Assembly (NCBI GenBank): GCA_903927615.1
Contig: CAIYNU010000022.1
Location: 234,055 to 298,054, forward strand
Reading direction: 5' to 3'
Length of the DNA: 64,000 nucleotides
DNA from: an uncultured Rhodospirillales bacterium
GTDB lineage: Bacteria > Pseudomonadota > Alphaproteobacteria > Azospirillales > Azospirillaceae
Shown here in pieces: positions 19,883 to 27,622 of this stretch; within the stretch, counting starts at the first letter, position 1, and each line of letters starts with the position of its first letter. The notes under the pieces were generated by a model. That model had not been told where the DNA came from. It did not search any database and saw only the letters and a program-made list of their open reading frames with translations. Made by a program: the position numbers and the translations under genes.

Positions 19883-19943
19883 TGGGCAAGGCCCCCTTCG
19901 TTTGGGCTGTTATGGACTATCATGGGATTTCATGGGCCGTCAA
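19883..19943 (-). promoter_or_regulatory. Candidate dcw promoter overlapped by MraZ boxes
   Basis: On the minus strand, TTGACG (19938-19943) and GATAGT (19916-19921) are 16 nt apart and form a moderate sigma70 promoter for mraZ. On the plus strand, TGGGC, TGGAC, TGGGA and TGGGC begin at 19903, 19913, 19923 and 19933, exactly 10 bp apart, with one more TGGGC at 19883 or 19884. TGGGN boxes with 5-nt spacers are the published E. coli MraZ operator. The promoter assignment is inference; the 10-bp ladder is seen directly. Confidence 0.6.
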
Positions 19944-20308
19944 TGGTGCCGGACCGATTCCCCTTGGCGAGTCAAGGATTCGATGATGTTGGACGGCCTC
20001 CGTGCTCCGGATGCAACAGGCCTCCTGCCCGAGCCGGCGCCCCCCCGCACAACATCTATCGATATGTCAAATACTAAACAATGAAATGGGGGTCGGTTCG
20101 TCTTCCGTTCCACCCTGAAGACAAAGAGAACTTCCAGTATCGGCAAGGCGATTCGCCTCGCGAGTCTACCTCCGAGGCCATGACGTTCAAGGGATTGTAA
20201 GGGTGGGGGCGTTCAACTGCCTACAATGCAGTCATAATTTCCCGCCCATGGCGGCCCATGGCAGCCCATGGCAGCCGGAACAGAAGCAAAAAAACGGAAA
20301 AAACGAAG
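19944..20308. other. Intergenic, mraZ to rnpB
   Basis: No gene can be supported here. TTGACA on the minus strand (20065-20070) has no convincing -10 partner. At 20288-20304 the A-rich sequence gives, on the minus strand, two T runs directly after the RNase P RNA, the likely end of that transcript. Confidence 0.6.
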
Positions 20309-20736
<428 letters not shown>

Positions 20737-20820
20737 GGCGGACCCTAAGGCATCAACGACGGTGCTGCAAGCCTCCGATTCGGCATCCCACGCCTGGTCA
20801 AGGATGAAACGAGAACCCGG

Positions 20821-20844
20821 CCACCTTGACCAGCGTCAAGGTGG
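20821..20844. promoter_or_regulatory. CRP/FNR-family palindrome (NNR/DNR-type box)
   Basis: Two perfect 10-base arms, CCACCTTGAC and GTCAAGGTGG, flank CAGC. The core TTGAC-N4-GTCAA matches the target of CRP/FNR-superfamily regulators of denitrification and NO response (TTG-N8-CAA). It is centred about 75 bp before the start codon of the ferritin-like gene, whose neighbour is nnrS, itself a known NnrR-type target in alphaproteobacteria. There is no T-run, so a terminator is unlikely. Confidence 0.65.
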
Positions 20845-20907
20845 CACCAGTGTTTAACGGACATGGTCCGTCCCAACCGTTCGTTCCTCAATAGTGAAGG
20901 AGGCAGC

Positions 20908-21441
20908 ATGACAACGATCCGGCCCGATGACGACACCGCCCGGACGGCTCCCTTGCCAGCCGGCGAGACCAACGCCGCCGTGCCAGCCGCGCCCGGTCAC
21001 GACGAACTGGTCGCCTTCCTCAATCAAGTGCTTGAGGCGGAACGGGCCGGAGTTCAGGTAACACTTCAGACCGCCCGCGCGGCGGGCGCGGGTCCACTTG
21101 GCGAACTGATGCGGGCCATCCAACGGGACGAAGCACACTGGTGCGCCATGTTACATCGGCACATCAAGGCGCTTGGCGAAGCCCCGTCACCAAAGATCGG
21201 CGCGTTTTACCAGAAAGCAATGGCTATTGCGGATGTTGGGGAACGCGTCACCTTCCTCAATCGCGGCCAGGGCTGGGTGGTTCGCAAGCTGCAAGAGATG
21301 CTGGCCCGCCTTCCCGACAATGCCTTGCGGGCGGACCTCGCTGACATGCTGCGATCTCATGAGGACAACATCACGCTGGCGAACGACATCGCCGGACCAG
21401 CGCCGGTCATAACGGCGAGCAACGCCGCCGGTGCCCAGTGA
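20908..21441 (+). CDS. Ferritin-like protein (DUF6306 type)
   Basis: A 177-residue soluble, mostly helical protein. The body (residues 30-165) has a ferritin-like pattern: LVAFLNQVLEAERAGVQV in the first helix, RDEAHWCAMLHRHI in the second, and RSHEDNITLAN near the end supply Glu, His and Asp residues placed as in di-iron four-helix bundles. It resembles the DUF6306 family; function unknown. I choose the ATG at 20908 because AGGAGG precedes it at good distance; an upstream in-frame start adds 15 residues. It lies downstream of the NNR-type palindrome and 34 nt before nnrS, so a link to nitrogen-oxide stress is an inference from context. Confidence 0.75.
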   Translation: MTTIRPDDDTARTAPLPAGETNAAVPAAPGHDELVAFLNQVLEAERAGVQVTLQTARAAGAGPLGELMRAIQRDEAHWCAMLHRHIKALGEAPSPKIGAFYQKAMAIADVGERVTFLNRGQGWVVRKLQEMLARLPDNALRADLADMLRSHEDNITLANDIAGPAPVITASNAAGAQ

Positions 21442-21475
21442 ACTTTTGGCCCGGATCACCCTGGGGAGAGGCCCA

Positions 21476-22681
21476 ATGACCGTTGCTGGCAAGCGTCCGA
21501 TCGTCCTTTCATCGTCCGCCTGGCTGTCCCATGGGTTCCGGCCTTTCTTTCTGGCTGCCGGCCTCTGGGCTCTGCTGGCGCTCGCGCTTTGGATTGATCT
21601 GTGGTGGACGGGGCAGGCCTTGCCGAGTCGGTTCGATCCGCTCGACTGGCACATCCATGAAATGCTGTTTGGCTTTGTCATGGCGGCCGTCGCCGGATTC
21701 CTCCTGACGGCCGTCCCGAACTGGACCGGAGGGCTCCCCGTGCGCGGGCGTCCCCTCGCCGTTCTGGTGGGATTGTGGCTATTGGGTCGGATCGCCTGCC
21801 TGATCTCGGCGCTTGGTCCCGCGGGCCTCGCGATGGCCGCCGACATGATGTTCCCGCTTGTTCTGGTCGCCACCATCGGCCGGGAAATCCTGGCCAGAAG
21901 GCAATGGCGCTCCCTGCCCATGGTGGCCCCCGTCGCGATTCTCGGGCTCGCCAATCTGCTGATGCATCTGGAGTCCGTGGGGTTCGCCGTGCCGCCGGGG
22001 TTGGGCTGGCGGCTTGGGCTTGCCGCAACGGCTGTGCTTATTTCGGTGGTCGCCGGCCGGATCGTACCCAGCTTTACGCGGAACTGGCTGTCCAAAGTCC
22101 CCAAGGCGCCGCTGCCGGCCAGCCACAACTGGATCGATACGGCCGCGGTCGGAACCGGGATCTCCGGTTTGTTCGGTTGGGCGTTCTTTCCGAACGTTCC
22201 GGTGTCCGGCAGTCTCCTCTTGTTCGCCGCCGGGTTCAATCTTTGGCGTCTGGTCCGATGGAACGGCTGGGCGACCGTGGAAGAGCCGCTGCTGGCGATT
22301 CTTCACCTGGGATATGCCTGGCTGGTGGTGGGCTTGGGCTTGCTCGGACTGGTGACTCTGGGGCTACCCATTCCCGAGAGCGCCGCCATTCATGCCCTGA
22401 CGGTCGGCGCCATCGGCACCATGACTCTAGCGGTCATGACGCGCGCCACCCGCGGACATACCGGCCGCTCCTTAATGGCCGATCGCGCCACCATGGCACT
22501 TTATCTCCTGATCACGCTGGCCGCCGTAACCCGTGTGGCGGCGACCATATCCGACCTTTGGACGGCACCGCTGATCATGACCTCGGCAGGCCTGTGGCTC
22601 TTGGCGTTTGCGGTGTTCGTGCTGTCCTATGGGCCGAAACTGGTCCGGCCAAGTCTCACGGATACCCGCTCGGTCCCTTGA
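21476..22681 (+). CDS. nnrS: NnrS family haem-copper membrane protein
   Basis: NnrS proteins are polytopic membrane proteins that bind haem and copper and protect against, or respond to, nitric oxide; in Rhodobacter nnrS is controlled by NnrR. Here 401 residues contain about twelve hydrophobic segments. Family traits include WLSHGFRPFFLAAGLWA at the N-terminus, the His-bearing DWHIHEMLFGFVMAAVAGFLLTAV (written in parts: DWHIHEMLFGF, then AAVAGFLLTAVPNW), HALTVGAIGTMTLAVMTRATRGHTGR, and several conserved His residues. GGAG precedes the ATG at 21476; a start 45 nt upstream would overlap the preceding gene. No nir or nor genes occur in the window. Confidence 0.9.
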   Translation: MTVAGKRPIVLSSSAWLSHGFRPFFLAAGLWALLALALWIDLWWTGQALPSRFDPLDWHIHEMLFGFVMAAVAGFLLTAVPNWTGGLPVRGRPLAVLVGLWLLGRIACLISALGPAGLAMAADMMFPLVLVATIGREILARRQWRSLPMVAPVAILGLANLLMHLESVGFAVPPGLGWRLGLAATAVLISVVAGRIVPSFTRNWLSKVPKAPLPASHNWIDTAAVGTGISGLFGWAFFPNVPVSGSLLLFAAGFNLWRLVRWNGWATVEEPLLAILHLGYAWLVVGLGLLGLVTLGLPIPESAAIHALTVGAIGTMTLAVMTRATRGHTGRSLMADRATMALYLLITLAAVTRVAATISDLWTAPLIMTSAGLWLLAFAVFVLSYGPKLVRPSLTDTRSVP

Positions 22682-22709
22682 AAGCGGCGAGTGCCAAGAA
22701 CGACTCATC

Positions 22710-22738
22710 GGCCGTGAGGGCGCTTTGCCCCCACGGCC
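22710..22738. terminator. Hairpin between nnrS and the DUF1289 gene
   Basis: GGCCGTG and CACGGCC form a G+C-rich stem, extended inwards by GGGC/GCCC, between two convergent genes. Neither side has a T run, so it may be a weak bidirectional or Rho-assisted terminator. Confidence 0.35.
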
Positions 22739-22783
22739 TCCCCGTCTGCGGCTGACCAACGCCAGCCAAAACATGTCTGAACC

Positions 22784-22978
22784 TCAATGAGCGTCGGATG
22801 CCCGGCTTTTCAGGTACTCGGCCGCCTCTCGGATCGAAGCGGCACGCCGCTCCGCACTCAGACGGCTCCACATAGTAATCTCGGCAATGTGGCGACCGCA
22901 CCCGTCGCACCGATCATTCCCGGGATCAAGACAGCAGGCGCCGGTACACGGCGACTCGTCATCGGTCAGGCCGCCCAG
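22784..22978 (-). CDS. DUF1289 small Cys-rich protein, probable CTG start
   Basis: A 64-residue protein with the DUF1289 signature SPCTGACCLDP, then CDGCGRHIAEITMW and LSAERRAA: four spaced Cys (CxxxC and CxxC) that could bind a metal. The frame has no ATG, GTG or TTG before the signature. A CTG at 22978 is preceded by GAGGAG with an 8-nt spacer, an ideal ribosome site, and gives MGGLTDDESPCTG if read as Met. The start overlaps the last 13 nt of the ankyrin-like gene. The family identity is clear; the start codon is inference, and a sequencing frameshift that would connect to the nearby ATG at 22962 is the alternative. Missed by standard start-codon rules. Confidence 0.75.
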   Translation of the reverse strand: MGGLTDDESPCTGACCLDPGNDRCDGCGRHIAEITMWSRLSAERRAASIREAAEYLKSRASDAH

Positions 22979-23244
22979 CGGAAACTCTCCTCTTTCGGCT
23001 GAACGGCGAACAAATAATGGAGGGGCGTCAACCCCGTCCGATCGGGCGTCAGAGGGTCGGCACCGCCATCAGCCAGGACCGTTGCCACTTCGCACGACCA
23101 GCGGGGCGCGATGGCAACCCTGTGCAGCGCGCTACGACCTTCGTGATCCAGCGCATTCGGGTCGGCACCGTCCGCAAGCGCCGCCCTGACGGCAGCCGGG
23201 TCGGCAGAATCGATGGCGGCGAACAGTTTTTCAACGGATGGCAC
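22966..23244 (-). CDS. Short ankyrin-repeat protein
   Basis: A 92-residue protein made of about two and a half ankyrin repeats: AVRAALADGADPNALDHEGRS, then ALHRVA..., VATVLADGGADPLTPDRTG, then LTPLHYLF. Ankyrin repeats mediate protein-protein contact; the partner is unknown. I choose a GTG start at 23244 because AGGAGG lies 6 nt upstream and the protein then begins VPSVEKLFAAIDSADP, the first ankyrin helix. Upstream ATGs at 23274 and 23352 lack such a site. It is probably co-transcribed with the DUF1289 gene. Confidence 0.75.
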   Translation of the reverse strand: MPSVEKLFAAIDSADPAAVRAALADGADPNALDHEGRSALHRVAIAPRWSCEVATVLADGGADPLTPDRTGLTPLHYLFAVQPKEESFRWAA

Positions 23245-23538
23245 GGTACTCCTCCTCTCTGCTGAGGGACTCATTGTCGCGAAGCCTAATCGATTGGTCA
23301 ATAATTGGCTACGCAACCCTGTATACGCCATACGACATGGCGACTCCGTCACCCCTTAGACCACGCCGGCGGTCGCTTTGATCATTCTAAATGACGTCGG
23401 CCATCCCGTTACGGCCAATTCTGATCGTTGCCGGAAAGAACAAGGCCTCCAGGCCATCAGGAATTCTGGCCCGACCGGCCTGGCCACACCAGTTATCATC
23501 CTGCGTTTTTCGCCACAACAGGCGACGACCGGTCGGCA

Positions 23539-23820
23539 TCAGACCGAAGATAGTTCTTGCATGAAGCCAGCCAGTTCCGGATACGTCTCGCCCTGGAGCA
23601 TGTCGGCGATCACCGACGCTTCGTATTCGGACACCAACCGGTCGACAACCGCCCGGATCGTCTCCACCGTCACATCCGCCGGGCGGTAGCTGTTGATTTC
23701 CCTGATGACGGCATCGACCATCCGCTTGCAGTCATCCGAGAAGGTTGAACACCCGGCGTCCACGGCGCGCTGCCACGCCGTCGCCCAGACGTCGATGCCG
23801 TCGCGTATCGCATTGATCAT
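23539..23820 (-). CDS. Small protein of unknown function
   Basis: I do not recognise this 93-residue protein. It is acidic, predicted largely helical (ADVTVETIRAVVDRLVSEYEASVIADML) and has two Cys residues (AGCSTFSDDCKRMVD). GGAGG stands 6 nt before the ATG at 23820, which supports it as a real gene. It is separated by 294 nt from the ankyrin-like gene on the same strand; that gap holds nothing else I can identify. Confidence 0.6.
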   Translation of the reverse strand: MINAIRDGIDVWATAWQRAVDAGCSTFSDDCKRMVDAVIREINSYRPADVTVETIRAVVDRLVSEYEASVIADMLQGETYPELAGFMQELSSV

Positions 23821-24194
23821 TGTCCACCTCCATGAGTCGCGGTGTACTCCGCCCGACTCATACCCACGTGTTGAATTCCTGACACACCGAGAAGTCCCGC
23901 GCCATCCGGCGCGCGCAAAGTGTATAAAGAGTCAACGCGCCGTCACCTGTTGACGTTCATCGGGTGCTGACGCTCATCGGGCTGAAATAGTGTAACGGTG
24001 TTACCGGCGTTTGTCAGGCGGGAGCGCGCGTCGGCGCCGAAGTCTTGATCATCTGTCGCAATAATAACACGATCCCAAGAGGCGTCCGGGGCTCGGCATC
24101 GGGTGCGGGTGGTCCACCCCGAAGCGGTTCGGGCAGCTTGACGCCGGGGCACCGTTTAGCCTAACCCTCACCGAACGACAAGGGAGGAAGGCCA
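23821..24194. other. Intergenic, 374 nt
   Basis: Contains no supported gene. A minus-strand frame at 23943-24152 encodes VIIATDDQDFGADARSRL, faintly like the acidic centre of NYN/PIN-like nucleases, but it has no ribosome site, starts at GTG just after a stop, and is only 69 codons long; at most a remnant. AGGGAGG at 24181-24187 is the ribosome site of the next gene. Confidence 0.5.
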
Positions 24195-24902
24195 ATGCCA
24201 AAGAACATCCGATATTCGTTCGTGTTACCCGACGACAGCCAGCATGACTTCACGTTTGCACTCAATACGGAAACATTCGAGATCGACACCAGAGCGGCCG
24301 CGGTTCTGCCCAAATGGACCGAACTCAACTTTTGCCAATGCCCCAATTGCCCATTATCCAAAGAACGCCACTGCCCCGTGGCGGTCAATGTTTGGAACGT
24401 TGTGCTTCCGATGGGCTCGCTTATTTCCTATGAAACTGTGACATGCCGAGTTGTCACCCAAGAGCGGACCACCACCACCACCACATCTGCGCAAGACGCG
24501 ATTCGATCAATGATGCTGTTCGTGATGGCCGCCAGTGCCTGCCCGCACATGGATTTCCTCAAGCCGATGGCGCGATTTCATTTACCGTTTCCGACACTTG
24601 AGGAAACTTTTTCGCGGGTCGTCTCAACCTATTTGGTGTTTCAGTATTTCAAGCACAAAAGTGGTCGGGGCTTTGACAAAGATCTGGACGGTCTGTTCCA
24701 CATCTACGAAGATTTCGAGACGATCACGCTGGCCATCGCCGAACGGCTTAAAGCGGGTGATTTTGAGGGCGACGCCGGCATCAACGCACTGGTCATCATC
24801 CACAGCTTCACCCAATTTATGCCGATGTTTCTGAACAGGGATCTCGACGTCCTGCGGCCCGCTTTCGAACCGCTGCTCAAGCATGATGAACTGTGTGGCT
24901 GA
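24195..24902 (+). CDS. Unknown protein with Cys cluster
   Basis: A 235-residue protein I cannot assign with confidence; the first part (IRYSFVLPDDSQHDFTFALNTE) resembles DUF6901-like proteins. A Cys cluster, NFCQCPNCPLS...HCPVAVN, at residues 48-66 could bind a metal, and ASACPHMDFLKPMARFHLPF adds Cys and His. The C-terminal half is helical (KDLDGLFHIYEDFETITLAIAERL, written here as three helices) and ends NRDLDVLRPAFEPLLKHDELCG. A strong GGGAGGAAGG site precedes the ATG. It stands alone between divergent or unlinked genes. Metal binding is inference from Cys spacing only. Confidence 0.7.
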   Translation: MPKNIRYSFVLPDDSQHDFTFALNTETFEIDTRAAAVLPKWTELNFCQCPNCPLSKERHCPVAVNVWNVVLPMGSLISYETVTCRVVTQERTTTTTTSAQDAIRSMMLFVMAASACPHMDFLKPMARFHLPFPTLEETFSRVVSTYLVFQYFKHKSGRGFDKDLDGLFHIYEDFETITLAIAERLKAGDFEGDAGINALVIIHSFTQFMPMFLNRDLDVLRPAFEPLLKHDELCG

Positions 24903-25128
24903 CGGCGCCTCGCATCACCTCCCGCGCGGGCGCTGGACGATCAGCCGGCTTGATGACAATGGTCCACATCGCGCCGGGTTCCGGCAACCGGCGCTGGGCG
25001 CCCCACAAACAGCCCCGGTCCATAAGAAGAAGTGTTGGTAGGGGAGAGGAAATACTCGAGAGCGGAGACAAGACCATGCGGCCCGCCCCCCACGCTGCAT
25101 ATTAGTTGAACACGAACTCAGTCAACTT

Positions 25129-27120
25129 GTGAAAGCCATCGTTATATTACTGTGCATTTTGATGATAGGTTCGACAATTGCATTTTTGCCGTTGGCAAAC
25201 ATACAGTTTGAAAAATCATATGCGGTCGTTCCTTTTCAATCTGCCGCTGTGATCGTCACCGATGGATTGACATCCATTATTTTACTGATTCAGTTTTCGC
25301 AGATTCCTCTACGGAAGACACTATTTCTGTCGGGGTCGTATTTATTTTGCTCATTCATGGCATTATCTCAATTCCTGACTTTTCCCGATACCTTCACTGC
25401 AAATCTGGTTGTTCCTGCCGTAAGTCCCTGGCTCTGGACCATCTGGCATTTTGGATTTCCGATCTTGATCATCGGCTATCTGATCACCGCTTCCCAGCGT
25501 CCCGAGCAAGCCGTTGACCGGCCCGTTCGCGCGATGATGCTGATGATCGTCGGAACCACGAGTGCCGTGGTTCTCGTCACCGCCGGATTGATCTGGAAGA
25601 ATGACCAACTTCCAGCCTTTTTTAAGGCCATCACGGACCAGCACGCGGACCACATATCGTGGTCTGAATGGTTGTTTGGGGCCAACATTGCCCTCTTTCT
25701 GTGCGCTGGTATTGCTGTGACGTCCTCGCGGCCACGCTTGAGTGCCTTGCATTTGTGTCTGATTTTAACGCTTACGGCGCAGGCTTGCGAAGTGTTTTGC
25801 GTGATGTTTCTGCACTCACGATATACTTTATATTGGTTTTTCGCTCGTTTCGATGGTGTCGTGGCATCGAGTACGGTATTGATCCTGTTCCTGCTGGACA
25901 ATGCGCGATTATACCGCGATCTGGCAAACGCCAATCGCACCCTCGAACGGAACGTATCTGAACGCACTGCACAGTTGTTGACCGCGTTGGAAGACCGGGA
26001 ACGGGCCAACCGCGCCAAGAACCGCTTCCTCGCCACCGCCAGCCACGATCTCCGGCAACCCGTCCAGGCCTTACGCCTGCATCTCCACCTTCTGACCCAA
26101 AAAAAACTGGATGACCCCGCGATGCAGGTTGTGAAGACGATCGGCGAGACCCTGAATTCCACAGAGTCCATGCTTGGCAAACTCATGGAGTTTGCGGCCC
26201 TCGAATGCGGCAAGATAACGGTTCGTTCCCAATGGGTTCGGTTGGATGAACTGGTTGGCACCATCGCCGGGGAAGCCCTACCGGAAGCCAAGGCGAAGGG
26301 CTTGTGCCTCAGGACACGGGTTTTTCCGTGTGCCATTGAAACCGACCCGGTTCTGCTTGAACGCATCCTGAGAAATCTGGTTTCGAACGCACTCCGCTAC
26401 ACGACGAACGGCGGACTCCTGATCGGGCTGCGTCGGCGACCCGGCGCGGTGGTCATCGCCGTCTATGACACCGGCATCGGCATCCCGTTAGCCATGCAAA
26501 CGGCTGTGTTCGAGGAATTCGAACAGGTCAGCAATCTGGAGCGCGACCGCAACCAGGGCATGGGTCTTGGCCTGGCCATCGCCAACCGGACGGCCAGCCT
26601 ACTTGGATACCGCCTGTTCCTGCGGTCCCGCCAGGGTCATGGTTCGATGTTCGGGATCGAACTGCCCGTCACCGCCCAGACCCGCCCGCCTGCCAGCGGA
26701 GTCGAAGCGCCGCCGGCGGCGGCCCCGGTCATAGCGCATCTTATGCTGGTGGAAGACGATTCGCTCCAGGCCAACGCCCTGGCGGCAATACTGATCGACG
26801 CCGGATTCACGGTCAGTATTGCGGGTGACGCCATCACCGCCTTGCAGACCGCGGAGACCCATCCACCCGACATCATCGTTTCCGACTATCGGCTTCCCGG
26901 TAGAACCTCGGGCATCGAAACCATCCGGAGAGTCCGGGCGCGTCTCGGTTACGTCGTTCCGGCCATCCTGACAACCGGCGACACCCAGGCTTCCATCGCC
27001 GAGCAGGCGCAGCAGGAGGCCTGCGAAATTATTCACAAGCCCTATTCTCCAGGCTCGCTCATCGATAGCATCAACCGAAATCTGATCAAGCCGCCGAACG
27101 TCCCGACCGCGAAGCCGTAA
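25129..27120 (+). CDS. MASE4-type hybrid sensor histidine kinase
   Basis: Membrane two-component hybrid kinase of 663 residues. The first 255 residues hold seven or so membrane segments of MASE4 type (STIAFLPLANIQF, LTFPDTF, WLWTIWHFGFPILIIGYL). A short coiled coil (LANANRTLERNVSERTAQLL) leads to HisKA with H306 in SHDLRQP, then HATPase_c (RNLVSNALRY, YDTGIGIP, GMGLGLAIA), and a C-terminal receiver domain with phosphoacceptor D586 in VSDYRLPG. The start is GTG at 25129 with a weak ribosome site; an ATG 33 nt downstream is possible. The first 850 bp are visibly richer in A+T than the kinase part. No cognate regulator is adjacent. The signal sensed is unknown. Confidence 0.88.
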   Translation: MKAIVILLCILMIGSTIAFLPLANIQFEKSYAVVPFQSAAVIVTDGLTSIILLIQFSQIPLRKTLFLSGSYLFCSFMALSQFLTFPDTFTANLVVPAVSPWLWTIWHFGFPILIIGYLITASQRPEQAVDRPVRAMMLMIVGTTSAVVLVTAGLIWKNDQLPAFFKAITDQHADHISWSEWLFGANIALFLCAGIAVTSSRPRLSALHLCLILTLTAQACEVFCVMFLHSRYTLYWFFARFDGVVASSTVLILFLLDNARLYRDLANANRTLERNVSERTAQLLTALEDRERANRAKNRFLATASHDLRQPVQALRLHLHLLTQKKLDDPAMQVVKTIGETLNSTESMLGKLMEFAALECGKITVRSQWVRLDELVGTIAGEALPEAKAKGLCLRTRVFPCAIETDPVLLERILRNLVSNALRYTTNGGLLIGLRRRPGAVVIAVYDTGIGIPLAMQTAVFEEFEQVSNLERDRNQGMGLGLAIANRTASLLGYRLFLRSRQGHGSMFGIELPVTAQTRPPASGVEAPPAAAPVIAHLMLVEDDSLQANALAAILIDAGFTVSIAGDAITALQTAETHPPDIIVSDYRLPGRTSGIETIRRVRARLGYVVPAILTTGDTQASIAEQAQQEACEIIHKPYSPGSLIDSINRNLIKPPNVPTAKP

Positions 27121-27136
27121 GACCCAGACGCCGGTC

Positions 27137-27622
27137 TTATCCCAGCGTCCTGGCCATCACCGTCTCGTTTTCGCTCTCAACGACGATCCGGTATCCGGCC
27201 CGTCGATGGTGCTCCGGTTCCCCACTCGAAAGCATCACCACCTCGGCGCCATGATCACGGGCGTAGCGTTCGGCATGGCGCAGCAAGGCCAGGCCGATTC
27301 CCTGCTGCTGGTAATCGGCGCGAACCACCTGCCAGCCGAGTTCCCACACACCCGGCCGCGCCATGAAAGATTCCGTCACCGCCACCACGCCGACAATGGC
27401 GGCGTCAGCCAGCGCAACGATGAAATGGGTGGTCAGGCTTCCCGCCAGGCTCCGGTCAAGTTCGGTATTCAGGGCACGAAAATCACTGGCCGCGATGTCA
27501 TCACTGGGGGTGTTCGGGTCCTGCTCGCCCAACAAGTCGGTGCAGATCAAGGCAAAGACAGCCGTCCGGTCAAAGGCCGAGAGCGACCGGAAGGCAATCC
27601 GGGGGCCCGCCGTCAGCGTCAT
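27137..27622 (-). CDS. GNAT-family N-acetyltransferase
   Basis: An acetyl-CoA-dependent transferase fold: motif A is present as QQQGIGLALLRHAERYARDHG, with the pyrophosphate-binding Q-x-x-G-I-G, followed by VVMLSSGEPEHHRRAGYRIV (motif B). The substrate cannot be predicted. I use the ATG at 27622, which overlaps the stop of the upstream gene as ATGA and gives 161 aa; an ATG 21 nt upstream is also possible. It converges with the hybrid kinase gene, their stops lying 16 nt apart. Confidence 0.8.
   Translation of the reverse strand: MTLTAGPRIAFRSLSAFDRTAVFALICTDLLGEQDPNTPSDDIAASDFRALNTELDRSLAGSLTTHFIVALADAAIVGVVAVTESFMARPGVWELGWQVVRADYQQQGIGLALLRHAERYARDHGAEVVMLSSGEPEHHRRAGYRIVVESENETVMARTLG

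Noticed and set aside
20041..20070. TTGACA on the minus strand as the mraZ promoter
   Set aside because: No -10-like hexamer at 15-19 nt; the TTGACG/GATAGT pair closer to mraZ is better.
20745..20972. 75-codon minus-strand frame across the NNR palindrome
   Set aside because: Overlaps the palindrome and the start of the ferritin-like gene; no ribosome site or family match.
23943..24152. 69-codon minus-strand frame with a faint NYN/PIN-like stretch
   Set aside because: GTG start directly after a stop, no ribosome site, too short for the fold; at best a remnant.
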